A stretch of DNA of 19,902 nt from Synergistaceae bacterium (GTDB taxonomy: Bacteria > Synergistota > Synergistia > Synergistales > Synergistaceae): contig JAAZCN010000033.1 of assembly GCA_012513245.1 (NCBI GenBank), positions 1 to 19,902 of the forward strand, given 5' to 3'. Shown piece by piece: positions 13,444 to 19,902 of this stretch. The number at the start of each line of letters is the position of its first letter. Within the stretch, counting starts at the first letter, position 1. The translations under genes and the position numbers were made by a program. The notes beneath the pieces were generated by a model, which made no database searches, was not told the origin of the DNA, and saw only the letters and a list, made by a program, of their open reading frames with translations.

Positions 13444-13472
13444 AAAATAGCATCTGAATATCTCGGTGTCAA
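13444..13472 (-). promoter_or_regulatory. Promoter of hisD
   Basis: Minus strand TTGACA (13467-13472), a 17-bp spacer and TATTTT (13444-13449), about 40 nt before the start codon. It shows that hisD is a separate transcription unit from the plus-strand his operon. Confidence 0.6.
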
Positions 13473-13545
13473 TAAATTCGCTTTTTTAGAGGCATAACAA
13501 TTCGGCAAGTTTTTTATCTTATCTCTCATTCGATCGGCTATTACA

Positions 13546-13574
13546 TTGTTTTTCACGCTCTTTGATCTTATAAT
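13546..13574 (+). promoter_or_regulatory. Promoter of the NimA/PPOX-like gene
   Basis: Plus strand TTGTTT (13546-13551), a 17-bp spacer and TATAAT (13569-13574), about 30 nt before the start codon. Confidence 0.6.
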
Positions 13575-13605
13575 CGATACAAATATATACAAGGAGGTGT
13601 GCTTT

Positions 13606-14082
13606 TTGAGAAGAAAAGACAAAGAAGTCACTTCACGCGATTGGATGGCTGAGGTACTGGAAAAGGGCGTCTGGATGCAGCTTGCAATGGCTGACAAAGA
13701 GGGCCAACCTTATGTCGTGCCGCTCAATTACGGATTCGGGGAAGATTTTATAATTGTCCACGGGGCAAGAGAGGGCAAAAAGATCGATATGCTGAAAGAA
13801 AACAGCAAGGTCGCTTTCAACGTTGCAATAGATACGGAAGTGGTCCGCAATGAAGATGATCCTTCAGAATTCAGCATGAAATACAGAAGCGTCTCAGGCC
13901 TTGGAACAGCATCCTTTATCGAAGACCTTGAAGAAAAAAAAGAGGCGCTGAAGATACTAATGGAACACTACCATGGCCCGAAGGAACCAATGCCGGAGGG
14001 AATGCTTAAAGCCACTGCCGTGATAAAGATATCTATAACGGAACTGACCGGAAAGATAAACTACTACCCCAAACCCAAATAA
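13606..14082 (+). CDS. Pyridoxamine 5'-phosphate oxidase-like flavin-binding protein (NimA family)
   Basis: A split beta-barrel flavoprotein of the PPOX superfamily, 158 aa. It has GVWMQLAMADKEGQPYVVPL, NYGFGEDFIIVHGAREGKKIDML and SKVAFNV. This is the usual pattern of NimA-like proteins, which bind FMN or a related flavin. Some reduce nitroimidazoles, but most have unknown substrates. The start is TTG 13606 because a perfect AAGGAGGTG lies 6 nt upstream; no in-frame ATG with a ribosome site was found. An MKYRSVSGLG segment replaces the frequent 'YxSVxxxG' motif of the family. It is transcribed alone and ends in a strong bidirectional terminator. There is no evidence for drug resistance from sequence alone. 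Confidence 0.8.
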   Translation: MRRKDKEVTSRDWMAEVLEKGVWMQLAMADKEGQPYVVPLNYGFGEDFIIVHGAREGKKIDMLKENSKVAFNVAIDTEVVRNEDDPSEFSMKYRSVSGLGTASFIEDLEEKKEALKILMEHYHGPKEPMPEGMLKATAVIKISITELTGKINYYPKPK

Positions 14083-14125
14083 AAATCAAAGGAGACCGCC
14101 CAAAGGGGCGGCCTCCTTTGATTTT
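14082..14125. terminator. Strong bidirectional terminator
   Basis: AAAATCAAAGGAG (14082-14094) pairs perfectly with CTCCTTTGATTTT, and an inner CCGCCC/GGGCGG stem with a 4-nt loop is separated from it by one A-C mismatch. T-runs flank it on both strands. It serves the convergent genes ending at 14082 and 14138. Confidence 0.9.
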
Positions 14126-14137
14126 CAATGTTCGAGA

Positions 14138-15430
14138 CTAGTCCGAAAGGGGCCCTTCTGTGCGTTCCTTTATGTATTTCATGCGAACCTGAAGGATCCT
14201 GTGGTTATGTACCTCGAGCACATGAATATCCCATGATCCGTATGTCACCAGCTGGTCCTGCGTCGGAAAGTCTCCGGAGAGCTCAAGCACCATACCTGCC
14301 AGTGTGTCAACATCCTCAAAAGCTGTATCAAAAGGATACGCGAGCGCATCAGAAAGCTCTTCCAGATTTACCTGTCCCTGGATCAGATATGTGTTTTCAT
14401 CCTCTACCTGTATCTCGGGAATTTCAGTATCATATTCGTCCTGTATGTCTCCAACTATCTCTTCAATCAGGTCTTCAAGCGTAATAAGGCCTGCCATACC
14501 GCCGTATTCATCAATAACGATGGCTATGTGCGTTCTTGATTTCTTCATAGTATCAAGAGCTTCATCTGTCTTCATCGTTTCCGGCACAAAAAGCGGCTTT
14601 CTCATCAATTTTTGAACAGATATGTTTTTATCGCTTCGCGCGAGAGGTACCAAAAGGTCCTTAGCATAAAGTATTCCTATGACCTGATCGAGGTCTTCTC
14701 TGTAGACGGGGATCCTTGAATGTCCGCTTTCAAAAAAAATTTTGACTGCCTCTGCAACAGTTCCGTCCTGCTCTATCGCATGGACATCCGTCCTCGGTTC
14801 CATGACCTCGGATACCCTTGTCTCCTCAAAAGCTATGACGCCATGGATCATCTTGCGTTCATCCTCTTCAAGCGCACCTGCGGCGCTGCCCTCAGAAACT
14901 ATGTGATCTATCTCCTGGCGCGAGATCAGAGAGCTGTAGGAGACCAGATCCATTCCAGCTATCTTCCCAAAGAATCTCAGCACGGCTCTCAGAGACCATG
15001 TAACGGGGGTCATTATTGAGCTGATAAGACGAAGTAGGGGAAGGGAAAAAAGCAGTACTCTTTCTTTTTTAGCTATAGCAAAATTTTTGGGCAGGATCTC
15101 ACAGAAGACCACGATCAAAACTGTCATAATGGCAACAGCAAGAACAGGCCCCAATGCCCCGAAAAGTTTGAGTGCCAAGGTAGTAGCAACAGCGCTTGCA
15201 GCGATATTCACCAGATTGTTGCCTATGAGAGTAACGTTTATTGCTTTGGCTGTATTGTCTACAAGCCAGAGAAAATCCTTGCGGCGATGAAGATATTCAT
15301 CAGATAGAGCCAGTAATTTTCCTTTCCCTGCTGCCGTAATTGACGTCTCGGTTGCACTGAAATAGATCGAGAGTATCAACAAAACAACTAGCAGGATAAT
15401 ACTACCCGATATGTCGGAACTCACCAACAA
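14138..15430 (-). CDS. CNNM/CorC-family membrane protein with CBS pair (hemolysin-family transporter)
   Basis: An inner-membrane protein of the CNNM (DUF21) family, members of which export magnesium or influence divalent cation balance. Order: N-terminal helix IILLVVLLILSIYFSATE, two to three further membrane segments (LVNIAASAVATTLALKLFG, VLAVAIMTVLIVVFCEI, and LLFSLPLLRLI), then the CBS pair (VSEVMEPRTDV... and IAIVIDEYGGMAGLITLEDLIEEIVGDI) and a C-terminal CorC_HlyC domain. Length is 430 aa. Three start codons sit behind AAGGAGG (15435-15441): TTG 15430, TTG 15427 and GTG 15424; the longest is listed. It stands alone between two terminators. 'Hemolysin' is a historical label and should not be taken as function. 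Confidence 0.88.
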   Translation of the reverse strand: MLVSSDISGSIILLVVLLILSIYFSATETSITAAGKGKLLALSDEYLHRRKDFLWLVDNTAKAINVTLIGNNLVNIAASAVATTLALKLFGALGPVLAVAIMTVLIVVFCEILPKNFAIAKKERVLLFSLPLLRLISSIMTPVTWSLRAVLRFFGKIAGMDLVSYSSLISRQEIDHIVSEGSAAGALEEDERKMIHGVIAFEETRVSEVMEPRTDVHAIEQDGTVAEAVKIFFESGHSRIPVYREDLDQVIGILYAKDLLVPLARSDKNISVQKLMRKPLFVPETMKTDEALDTMKKSRTHIAIVIDEYGGMAGLITLEDLIEEIVGDIQDEYDTEIPEIQVEDENTYLIQGQVNLEELSDALAYPFDTAFEDVDTLAGMVLELSGDFPTQDQLVTYGSWDIHVLEVHNHRILQVRMKYIKERTEGPLSD

Positions 15431-15507
15431 TCGACCTCCTTGAGTAAGTAGGGCGCCTTGTTTTCATAAAATATGCGCTCATACATGTACAGCTTAGCAC
15501 ATTTGTG

Positions 15508-15550
15508 AAAAAAACGGCAGTCCTTTATATTACAGGAGGGAAGGACTGCC
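15508..15550 (-). terminator. Terminator after hydF
   Basis: Minus strand GGCAGTCCTT (15541-15550) pairs perfectly with AAGGACTGCC (15516-15525), followed by G and seven T (15508-15514). It ends the TM1266-SBP-hydF transcript. Confidence 0.85.
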
Positions 15551-15598
15551 AAATTACAGGAGAGAAAATATCTTTTCAGATCTCATAATTCGATAGTT

Positions 15599-16843
15599 TT
15601 ATTGCTTGTTCGGATGATCCTGCCTAAATTCCGGAAATACCCTTATAACTCTTTCAAGAATACCGTTTATCTCTGCTATTGCTACGCCGTAATTCGTTAT
15701 AGGAACGTTTTCGGCATCAGCCTTTATCAGCCTTGACATAAGCTGTTTTCTTGTAAACATACAGCCGCCGCAGTGTAGGATCAGGGAATATTCTTTTAGA
15801 TTTTCAGGGAAATCGAGCCCTGCAGAAATATCTACGGTAAGCCCTTCTCCCACTCTCTGCCTTAGCCACTTCGGTATCTTTTCACGTCCTATATCCTCTT
15901 CAAGAGGAGCGTGAGTGCAAGCCTCAGCTACCAATATCCTGTCGCTCTCCTTAAGACCGCGTATCGCCCTTGCTCCCCTTACGAAAGTGGCAAGGTCGCC
16001 CTTGTTTCTCGCCATCACGATCGAAAATGACGTTAGTGGGACCTCTTGAGAGAGTAACCCGTTCACCTGTGGAAAGACCTGGGAATCCGTAATTACAAGG
16101 CCGGGTGGGTCTTTCAGGGAATCAAGCAGCCGCGGGAACTGATCCAGAGTCGCAGTGAGTGCAAGTCCTCCGTTATCAAGTACATCCCTAAAGACCTGCA
16201 CCTGAGGAAGTATCAGTCTCCCTTTAGGCGCCTGTATATCCTGCGGGGCAACAAGCACAACTGCCGTTCCCGGTTCAAATAGATCCCCGACCAGGGTGGG
16301 GCTTTCAAAATCCATCGGTGCATTTTTTATTATCGCTGAGAGAAGTTCAGCCCTGTATGCCTTTTCGTTGGCAGAGACAGCAGTAAACGGTATGCCGAGC
16401 TCCGCCTCAAGGCCGGATCTTATATCTTCAGCCCTGCACGCCTCTGTCCTGTCGATCTGGTTCAGGACACCGATAACTGCTATCTTTCTTTTTTTAAGTT
16501 CTTGCAGCCATTTCTTCTCAAGAGAAACATCTTCAGAATATTCCGCTGATATTACAAGCAGGGCAAGATCGGTCTTGTCCATCATCTGCATAGACCGGGA
16601 TATCCTTAGTTCCCCAAGCTCACCCGCGTCATCCAGACCGGCGGTGTCTATCACCGCTACGGGCCCGATCGGCAATAGCTCCATACTCTTGATCACAGGG
16701 TCTGTCGTCGTGCCTGCGTGACTTGATACCAGGGCAGTCTGCTGACCTGTTACAAGATTTATGAGGCTTGATTTACCGGCGTTCCTTCTTCCGTAAAACC
16801 CAATATGCAGCCTACTGCCCCTCGGAGTATCCTGAAGATCCAT
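15599..16843 (-). CDS. hydF: [FeFe]-hydrogenase maturation GTPase HydF
   Basis: The scaffold protein on which the 2Fe subcluster of the [FeFe]-hydrogenase H-cluster is built before transfer to the apoenzyme. The N-terminal GTPase domain has GRRNAGKS (18-25), GTTTD (44-48), DTAG (66-69) and NQID (128-131). The C-terminal iron-sulfur site reads Cys309-x-His311, 46 residues, Cys358-x2-Cys361, exactly the family spacing. Length is 414 aa. It starts 4 nt after the stop of the preceding binding-protein gene, with GAGGTG as ribosome site. HydE, HydG and the hydrogenase are not in the window, so they are encoded elsewhere. The organism must make or carry an [FeFe] hydrogenase. Confidence 0.93.
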   Translation of the reverse strand: MDLQDTPRGSRLHIGFYGRRNAGKSSLINLVTGQQTALVSSHAGTTTDPVIKSMELLPIGPVAVIDTAGLDDAGELGELRISRSMQMMDKTDLALLVISAEYSEDVSLEKKWLQELKKRKIAVIGVLNQIDRTEACRAEDIRSGLEAELGIPFTAVSANEKAYRAELLSAIIKNAPMDFESPTLVGDLFEPGTAVVLVAPQDIQAPKGRLILPQVQVFRDVLDNGGLALTATLDQFPRLLDSLKDPPGLVITDSQVFPQVNGLLSQEVPLTSFSIVMARNKGDLATFVRGARAIRGLKESDRILVAEACTHAPLEEDIGREKIPKWLRQRVGEGLTVDISAGLDFPENLKEYSLILHCGGCMFTRKQLMSRLIKADAENVPITNYGVAIAEINGILERVIRVFPEFRQDHPNKQ

Positions 16844-16847
16844 GCTG

Positions 16848-17774
16848 TCACCTCAGTATTATCGAATTTATGTCTATTTTTTTGCGCTGAAGACCGTTCT
16901 CCATCATAAAGCTCTGGGTACGGATCAGTTCTTCTATATCCGTCTTTCTAATGGAACTGTCAAAATCATACCATGGCGTCATCATCCTGACTCCCTCCAT
17001 AGGAAGCCCTGTCTCTTTCTGCGTCATCTCTGCAGCTTTTTCAGGATTCTTTTTTATCCAGTCAAGAGTTTTCTTGTGAGCTTCCATGAACTTAGATATT
17101 GCTTTTGGGTAATTTTTCGCGAATTTACCTGTTGTGGCTATGACGATCGTTGCATCGAGAAGACCTTCACCATTTTTAAGCATGCGAGATCCTGTCGTCA
17201 GCGCCTTATATGCTGCCGGGCCTGCAAGTAAAGCAGCATCGACACTTCCTGTCGCCAGTGCGTTAGCCCCTGAAGAGAGGTCCATCTGTACGAATTCCAC
17301 ATCTTCAACGGACATTCCCTCTTTATCAAGAGCAGAGGCGAGGAGCTGATGCAGTATCGTTCCCTTTGGGCCTGCCACTTTCTTGCCTCGGAGATCCTTC
17401 ACTCCTTTTATCGCAGGATCTTTCACAACGATCATGAATGCCTTCGGAGCTCTCGAATATATACCTATGATCCTCAGGTCAAGTCCTTCTGAAGCTGCAA
17501 GGATGGCTGATGTCGAACCGAGACAGCTTGCTATTCCTATTTCTCCGGCAGCAAGTGCCGCAGTCTGTTTTGGCCCCTCTGTTAATTCAGGAAAAGAAAG
17601 ATCAACGCCCTCATACGCTTTTTCGAACGTCATATTGTATTTGGCAACTATAGATGGAATATTCAAGGGAGCCTTTACATATGTAATACCTATTTTTTCG
17701 GGCATATCTGAGGCAAAAGATCCCGTTACCGCTACTGACAGCACAAGAAATGCAGCTAAAAATAATTTTTTCAC
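16848..17774 (-). CDS. Orphan ABC-type periplasmic substrate-binding protein (NMT1/SsuA-like)
   Basis: An extracytoplasmic binding protein of 308 aa. It starts with a signal peptide (MKKLFLAAFLVLSVAVTGSFAS, cleavage near residue 21) without a lipobox cysteine. The mature part has the type II binding-protein pattern of the NMT1/SsuA/TauA group: LTEGPKQTAALAAGEIGIAS, a VKDLRGKKVAGPKGT segment, then ALATGSVDAALLAGPAAYKAL. GTG 17774 has an AGGAGAG site at good spacing. No permease or ATPase gene is nearby. Instead it is sandwiched between a hydrogenase-system regulator and hydF, 4 nt before hydF, so it is co-transcribed with hydrogenase maturation. Ligands in this group are sulfonates, nitrate or thiamine precursors; which one applies cannot be read here. 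Confidence 0.82.
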   Translation of the reverse strand: MKKLFLAAFLVLSVAVTGSFASDMPEKIGITYVKAPLNIPSIVAKYNMTFEKAYEGVDLSFPELTEGPKQTAALAAGEIGIASCLGSTSAILAASEGLDLRIIGIYSRAPKAFMIVVKDPAIKGVKDLRGKKVAGPKGTILHQLLASALDKEGMSVEDVEFVQMDLSSGANALATGSVDAALLAGPAAYKALTTGSRMLKNGEGLLDATIVIATTGKFAKNYPKAISKFMEAHKKTLDWIKKNPEKAAEMTQKETGLPMEGVRMMTPWYDFDSSIRKTDIEELIRTQSFMMENGLQRKKIDINSIILR

Positions 17775-17832
17775 AAAAATCTCTCCTTTTCGATTTAAAT
17801 AAAATTTTATGTTAAGAGTCCCAAGACCGGAC

Positions 17833-18090
17833 TTAGGTGCTCCTGCCTTTAGACATAACAGCCTTTACAGAGACGTACTTTATCTTGCCCAACTTTCCGG
17901 TCAGAGCACTTATTTCGTTGGGAGTGGCGTCAAGGACCAGAGATATAACGCTTACACCGCGCTCCCTGTAAGGAATACCCATCCTTCCCACTATGATCCC
18001 ACTGTGTTCGTGGAGGACATCATTTACTTCTCTTACTGAATCCGGATCTTCAATTATTACGGCCGCAACTCCTATTCGAGTTTCTTCCAT
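17833..18090 (-). CDS. TM1266-family iron-only hydrogenase system putative regulator
   Basis: A small ACT/NikR-C-like domain protein of 85 aa. It reads RIGVAAVIIEDPDSVREVNDVLHEHSGIIVGRMGIPYRERGVSVISLVLDA and ends ALTGKLGKIKYVSVKAVMSK. This matches the family found beside [FeFe]-hydrogenase maturation genes in many anaerobes (TIGR03959 type); its biochemical role is not established. It has no DNA-binding domain, so it may bind a ligand and act on a partner. ATG 18090 has AGGTG 9 nt upstream. First gene of the operon with the binding protein and hydF; a leader with terminator precedes it. Confidence 0.85.
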   Translation of the reverse strand: MEETRIGVAAVIIEDPDSVREVNDVLHEHSGIIVGRMGIPYRERGVSVISLVLDATPNEISALTGKLGKIKYVSVKAVMSKGRST

Positions 18091-18121
18091 TAAATTTTCA
18101 CCTGCCTCTAAAAATTAGTCG

Positions 18122-18157
18122 AAAAAAAAGAAGCCTTCCACTATGGGAAAGGCTTCT
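18122..18157 (-). terminator. Terminator between leader RNA and the TM1266-family gene
   Basis: Minus strand AGAAGCC pairs with GGCTTCT, extended by TTCC/GGAA with one bulged base, followed by eight T (18122-18129). It lies 31 nt before the ATG at 18090. Confidence 0.85.
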
Positions 18158-18304
18158 GACAGCGTCATTATCAATGACTTACGTCGACCCTTCCCTCTGC
18201 ACGGAAAAATTACCCTGCAAACAGACAGTCCGTTTGTATAAATTGCATCCGCCCTACCGGAAGATCCGGCAAAGAGGAAGTTATAGGCACTATAATTGAT
18301 TACT
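18122..18304 (-). ncRNA. Structured leader or small RNA upstream of the hydF operon (unknown class)
   Basis: Transcription from the promoter at 18310-18339 would give about 180 nt before the terminator at 18122-18157. The RNA has successive hairpins. Three-nucleotide loops occur at TTATAG-TGC-CTATAA (18281-18295), TGCCGGA-TCT-TCCGGTA (18255-18271), CAAACGGA-CTG-TCTGTTTG (18218-18236) and GTCATT-GAT-AATGAC (18164-18178). A weaker TTTCC/GGGAA hairpin lies around 18190-18208. No convincing ORF is present. I do not recognise a riboswitch class, SRP RNA or T-box. It may be an attenuating leader of the operon or an independent small RNA. Confidence 0.55.
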
Positions 18305-18309
18305 AAAAA

Positions 18310-18339
18310 AGTATAAAGGCTTTGTGATAAAAGAGTCAA
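18310..18339 (-). promoter_or_regulatory. Promoter of the leader RNA / hydF operon
   Basis: Minus strand TTGACT (18334-18339), an 18-bp spacer and TATACT (18310-18315). Confidence 0.65.
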
Positions 18340-18425
18340 TGTTTACATGCTGTTTTGTTCATAGATTTCTCTTTTGTTCATATCAGACCAAATAATTAAA
18401 ACAGAAGAATTATCCAAAAATTAAG

Positions 18426-18476
18426 ATAGTTAAAAGCAACGCTTTTCCATGCTATAATTATAATCGTCTTAACTAT
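18426..18476 (+). promoter_or_regulatory. Promoter of the rubredoxin-like gene, bracketed by inverted repeats
   Basis: Plus strand TTAAAA (18430-18435), a 17-bp spacer and TATAAT (18453-18458). Perfect 8-bp inverted copies ATAGTTAA (18426-18433) and TTAACTAT (18469-18476) flank it, centres 43 bp apart, about four helical turns. One covers the -35 box and the other the early transcribed region. Within the spacer AAAAGC/GCTTTT also forms a small inverted repeat. Confidence 0.6.
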
Positions 18477-18564
18477 TTGACAGTTTGCTTTTTCAACATG
18501 GCAGATGCAGTTCAAATGCAGGAATAAAATTAAAAATTCACCAAAATTCTGGGAGGTAGATATT

Positions 18565-18894
18565 ATGTTGTGGAAATGCTCAGTTTGCGGTTACATTCAC
18601 GAAGGCCCCGAAGCTCCCGAAAAATGCCCCAAGTGCGGAGCTCCGGCAGAGAAATTTACGGTTCTCTCAGAAGAAGAAGCTAAAAAAGTCCTAATGTCAG
18701 TCAGAACAAACGACATCCACATGGAGATCGTAAGGCTTACCAACAAAGTTAAGAGGCTTGCGGAAGAGGGAATAGAGATCAACCTCGATCCTCCCTGTGT
18801 AGCGCTATTCAAGCAGGCAGTTGAAGAAGCAACAGTGATCAAGCAGAGATGCAAAGCCGAGATCGCAGGCCATGTAAGCAGAGGCAAGTGGTAA
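18565..18894 (+). CDS. Rubredoxin-like iron protein with helical C-terminal domain (109 aa)
   Basis: The N-terminal 35 residues are a rubredoxin-type iron site of the rubrerythrin C-terminal kind: WKCSVCGYIHEGPEAPEKCPKC, with two CxxC pairs (Cys5, Cys8 and Cys20, Cys23 by count). The remaining 70 residues are helical and charged, with HMEIVRLTNKVKRLAEEGIE and DPPCVALFKQAVEEATVIKQRC. They do not look like the diiron domain of rubrerythrin. ATG 18565 has GGGAGGT 7-8 nt upstream; an ATG at 18505 has no ribosome site. It is a single-gene unit with its own promoter and terminator. A role in electron transfer or oxidative stress defence is plausible from the iron site only. Confidence 0.8.
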   Translation: MLWKCSVCGYIHEGPEAPEKCPKCGAPAEKFTVLSEEEAKKVLMSVRTNDIHMEIVRLTNKVKRLAEEGIEINLDPPCVALFKQAVEEATVIKQRCKAEIAGHVSRGKW

Positions 18895-18922
18895 TATCCG
18901 GCTGACAAAGACTACTGATAGC

Positions 18923-18953
18923 GGGGGGCTTCCTAAAGGAAGCTCCTCTTTTT
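18923..18953 (+). terminator. Terminator after the rubredoxin-like gene
   Basis: GGGGCTTCC pairs with GGAAGCTCC (one G-U) around a TAAA loop, followed by TCTTTTT on the plus strand. Confidence 0.8.
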
Positions 18954-19040
18954 ATTAATAAACATCTTCCATTTATTTTCCTTCTTTACTGTTATCATAT
19001 TAGAGACAACTATTTTGCCAATTATTTGAAGGTGACCGGA

Positions 19041-19902
19041 ATGTTTGATTATTTGATCAGAAAATTCATTACAGGCAACCAAAACCCCGAAGACCCCTCC
19101 GTCAGGAAAGACTACGGAGTTTTCTCCGGCATAGTCGGGCTTACTGTGAATATCATCCTAAGCCTTAGCAAGATAATTGCAGGGACAGTTTTCAACAGCA
19201 TATCTGTGACCGCAGACGGCATAAACAATTTGTCAGATGCAGGCTCATCTATCGTTATCCTCATCGGCTTCAAAATGTCAGGTAAACCCGCCGACAGAGA
19301 TCACCCGTTCGGACACGCCAGAATTGAGTACCTCACAGGCTTAATTCTCGGCATCGCCATATTCTTTGTAGGATTAGAAATTATAAGATCATCAGTAAAT
19401 AAGATAATTTATCCCCGTCCTGCGAATTATTCAACAATAATTTTAATCATCCTCGGAGTTTCTATCGCCGCTAAATTATGGCTGAGCAGATTTTATGCAA
19501 GAATAGCAGAGATGGTCTCTTCTTCAACTATAAAAGCTGCTTCAGTAGACTCAACAAATGACGTCCTGGCAACATCCGCAGTGCTCGCCGGAGCACTCAT
19601 CTCTAAATTCGCCGGATATGAAATTGATGGCTGGATGGGCATAGGAGTAGCAATCTTCATTCTCTATTCAGGAGTACAGATCCTAAAATCGATACTTGGA
19701 CCCATACTGGGAGAAATGCCTGACCCGCAATTCGTCGATAGGATCGAAAAAAAGATTTTGTCATACGACGCAATATTAAACATACACGACCTTGTAATAC
19801 ACAATTATGGTCCTGAAGTATATTTTGCGACTGTGCACGCGGAAGTGGACGCTAACGAATGTTTCATAAAATCACATGGCATCATAGACTGCATCGAAAG
19901 GG
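19041..19902 (+). CDS. Cation diffusion facilitator family transporter, N-terminal 287 residues (runs off the window)
   Basis: An inner-membrane proton-coupled exporter of divalent metals (zinc, iron, manganese or cobalt). It starts MFDYLIRKFITGNQNPED and has the first membrane helix near VFSGIVGLTVNIILSLSKII. Then come SVTADGINNLSDAGSS with the metal-site Asp pair, the loop DRDHPFGHARIEYL, and helix 5 KAASVDSTNDVLATSA with two more site Asp. The cytoplasmic domain begins at about residue 220 (GEMPDPQFVDRIEKKIL) and includes VIHNYGPEVYFATVHAEVDA. ATG 19041 follows GAAGGTG. The frame is open to the window edge without stop. The metal cannot be told from this part. No strong promoter was seen in 18958-19040. 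Confidence 0.9.
   Translation, partial: MFDYLIRKFITGNQNPEDPSVRKDYGVFSGIVGLTVNIILSLSKIIAGTVFNSISVTADGINNLSDAGSSIVILIGFKMSGKPADRDHPFGHARIEYLTGLILGIAIFFVGLEIIRSSVNKIIYPRPANYSTIILIILGVSIAAKLWLSRFYARIAEMVSSSTIKAASVDSTNDVLATSAVLAGALISKFAGYEIDGWMGIGVAIFILYSGVQILKSILGPILGEMPDPQFVDRIEKKILSYDAILNIHDLVIHNYGPEVYFATVHAEVDANECFIKSHGIIDCIER

Noticed and set aside
15526..15568. Direct repeat ATTACAGGAG in and after the hydF terminator loop
   Set aside because: Two short copies only, in a region without a gene or ribosome-site role; chance or a small duplication is enough to explain it.
18115..18339. 74-codon minus-strand frame through the hydF-operon leader
   Set aside because: Its start is a TTG that overlaps the -35 box, it has no ribosome site, and it reads through the terminator. 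A 12-codon ATG frame beginning in the leader also has only a poor site.
1..19902. CRISPR array or insertion sequence
   Set aside because: No regularly spaced direct repeats with unique spacers and no transposase frame were found. The AT-rich units at 5405-5480 are contiguous and imperfect.

Overview
The window looks like a piece of chromosome from an anaerobic, amino-acid-fermenting bacterium, most likely Synergistota (Synergistetes), although a clostridial relative cannot be excluded. The pointers are two arylacetate-CoA ligases, [FeFe]-hydrogenase maturation genes (hydF and a TM1266-family regulator), a rubredoxin-like protein, the short HisG plus HisZ form of ATP phosphoribosyltransferase, and strong Shine-Dalgarno sites with sigma70-type promoters. 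The assignment is inference from gene content and was not checked by any search.

Layout. Positions 1-2060 are the AT-richer end of an integrated mobile element: a partial phage/satellite-type primase, a small unknown gene, a 12-codon coupling ORF and a Cro/C1-type HTH gene on the minus strand, facing a divergent gene of unknown function with a C-terminal zinc ribbon. The element ends inside a tRNA-Thr(UGU) gene, of which only the 5' 47 nt remain (2060-2106). Next come two tandem minus-strand transcription units (2187-3714 and 3766-5389), each made of a promoter, a leader ORF of 33-37 codons, a terminator hairpin and a phenylacetate-CoA ligase gene. Both leaders have the architecture of a translation-coupled attenuator.

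Positions 5468-13403 hold histidine biosynthesis. A HAD phosphatase and hisC lie on the minus strand. Divergent from them is a tight plus-strand operon hisZ-hisG-hisB-hisA-hisIE-hisF. hisD converges on hisF from the minus strand, with one base between the stop codons. hisH is missing: at the ATGA overlap after hisIE there are six codons that read like a HisH N-terminus, then the frame runs into hisF. HisF itself has Ala where the ammonia-gate Glu46 normally sits.

From 13546 onward come a NimA/PPOX-like flavoprotein, a CNNM/CorC membrane protein, and a hydrogenase-maturation operon (TM1266-family regulator, orphan periplasmic binding protein, hydF). That operon follows a roughly 180-nt structured leader or small RNA ending in a terminator. 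The window closes with a rubredoxin-like gene, whose promoter is bracketed by inverted repeats, and a partial cation diffusion facilitator gene.

The strongest candidates for undescribed biology are the paired aromatic-codon leaders of the twin ligases, the apparent loss of hisH with a matching change in HisF, and the tri-loop hairpin leader ahead of the hydF operon.
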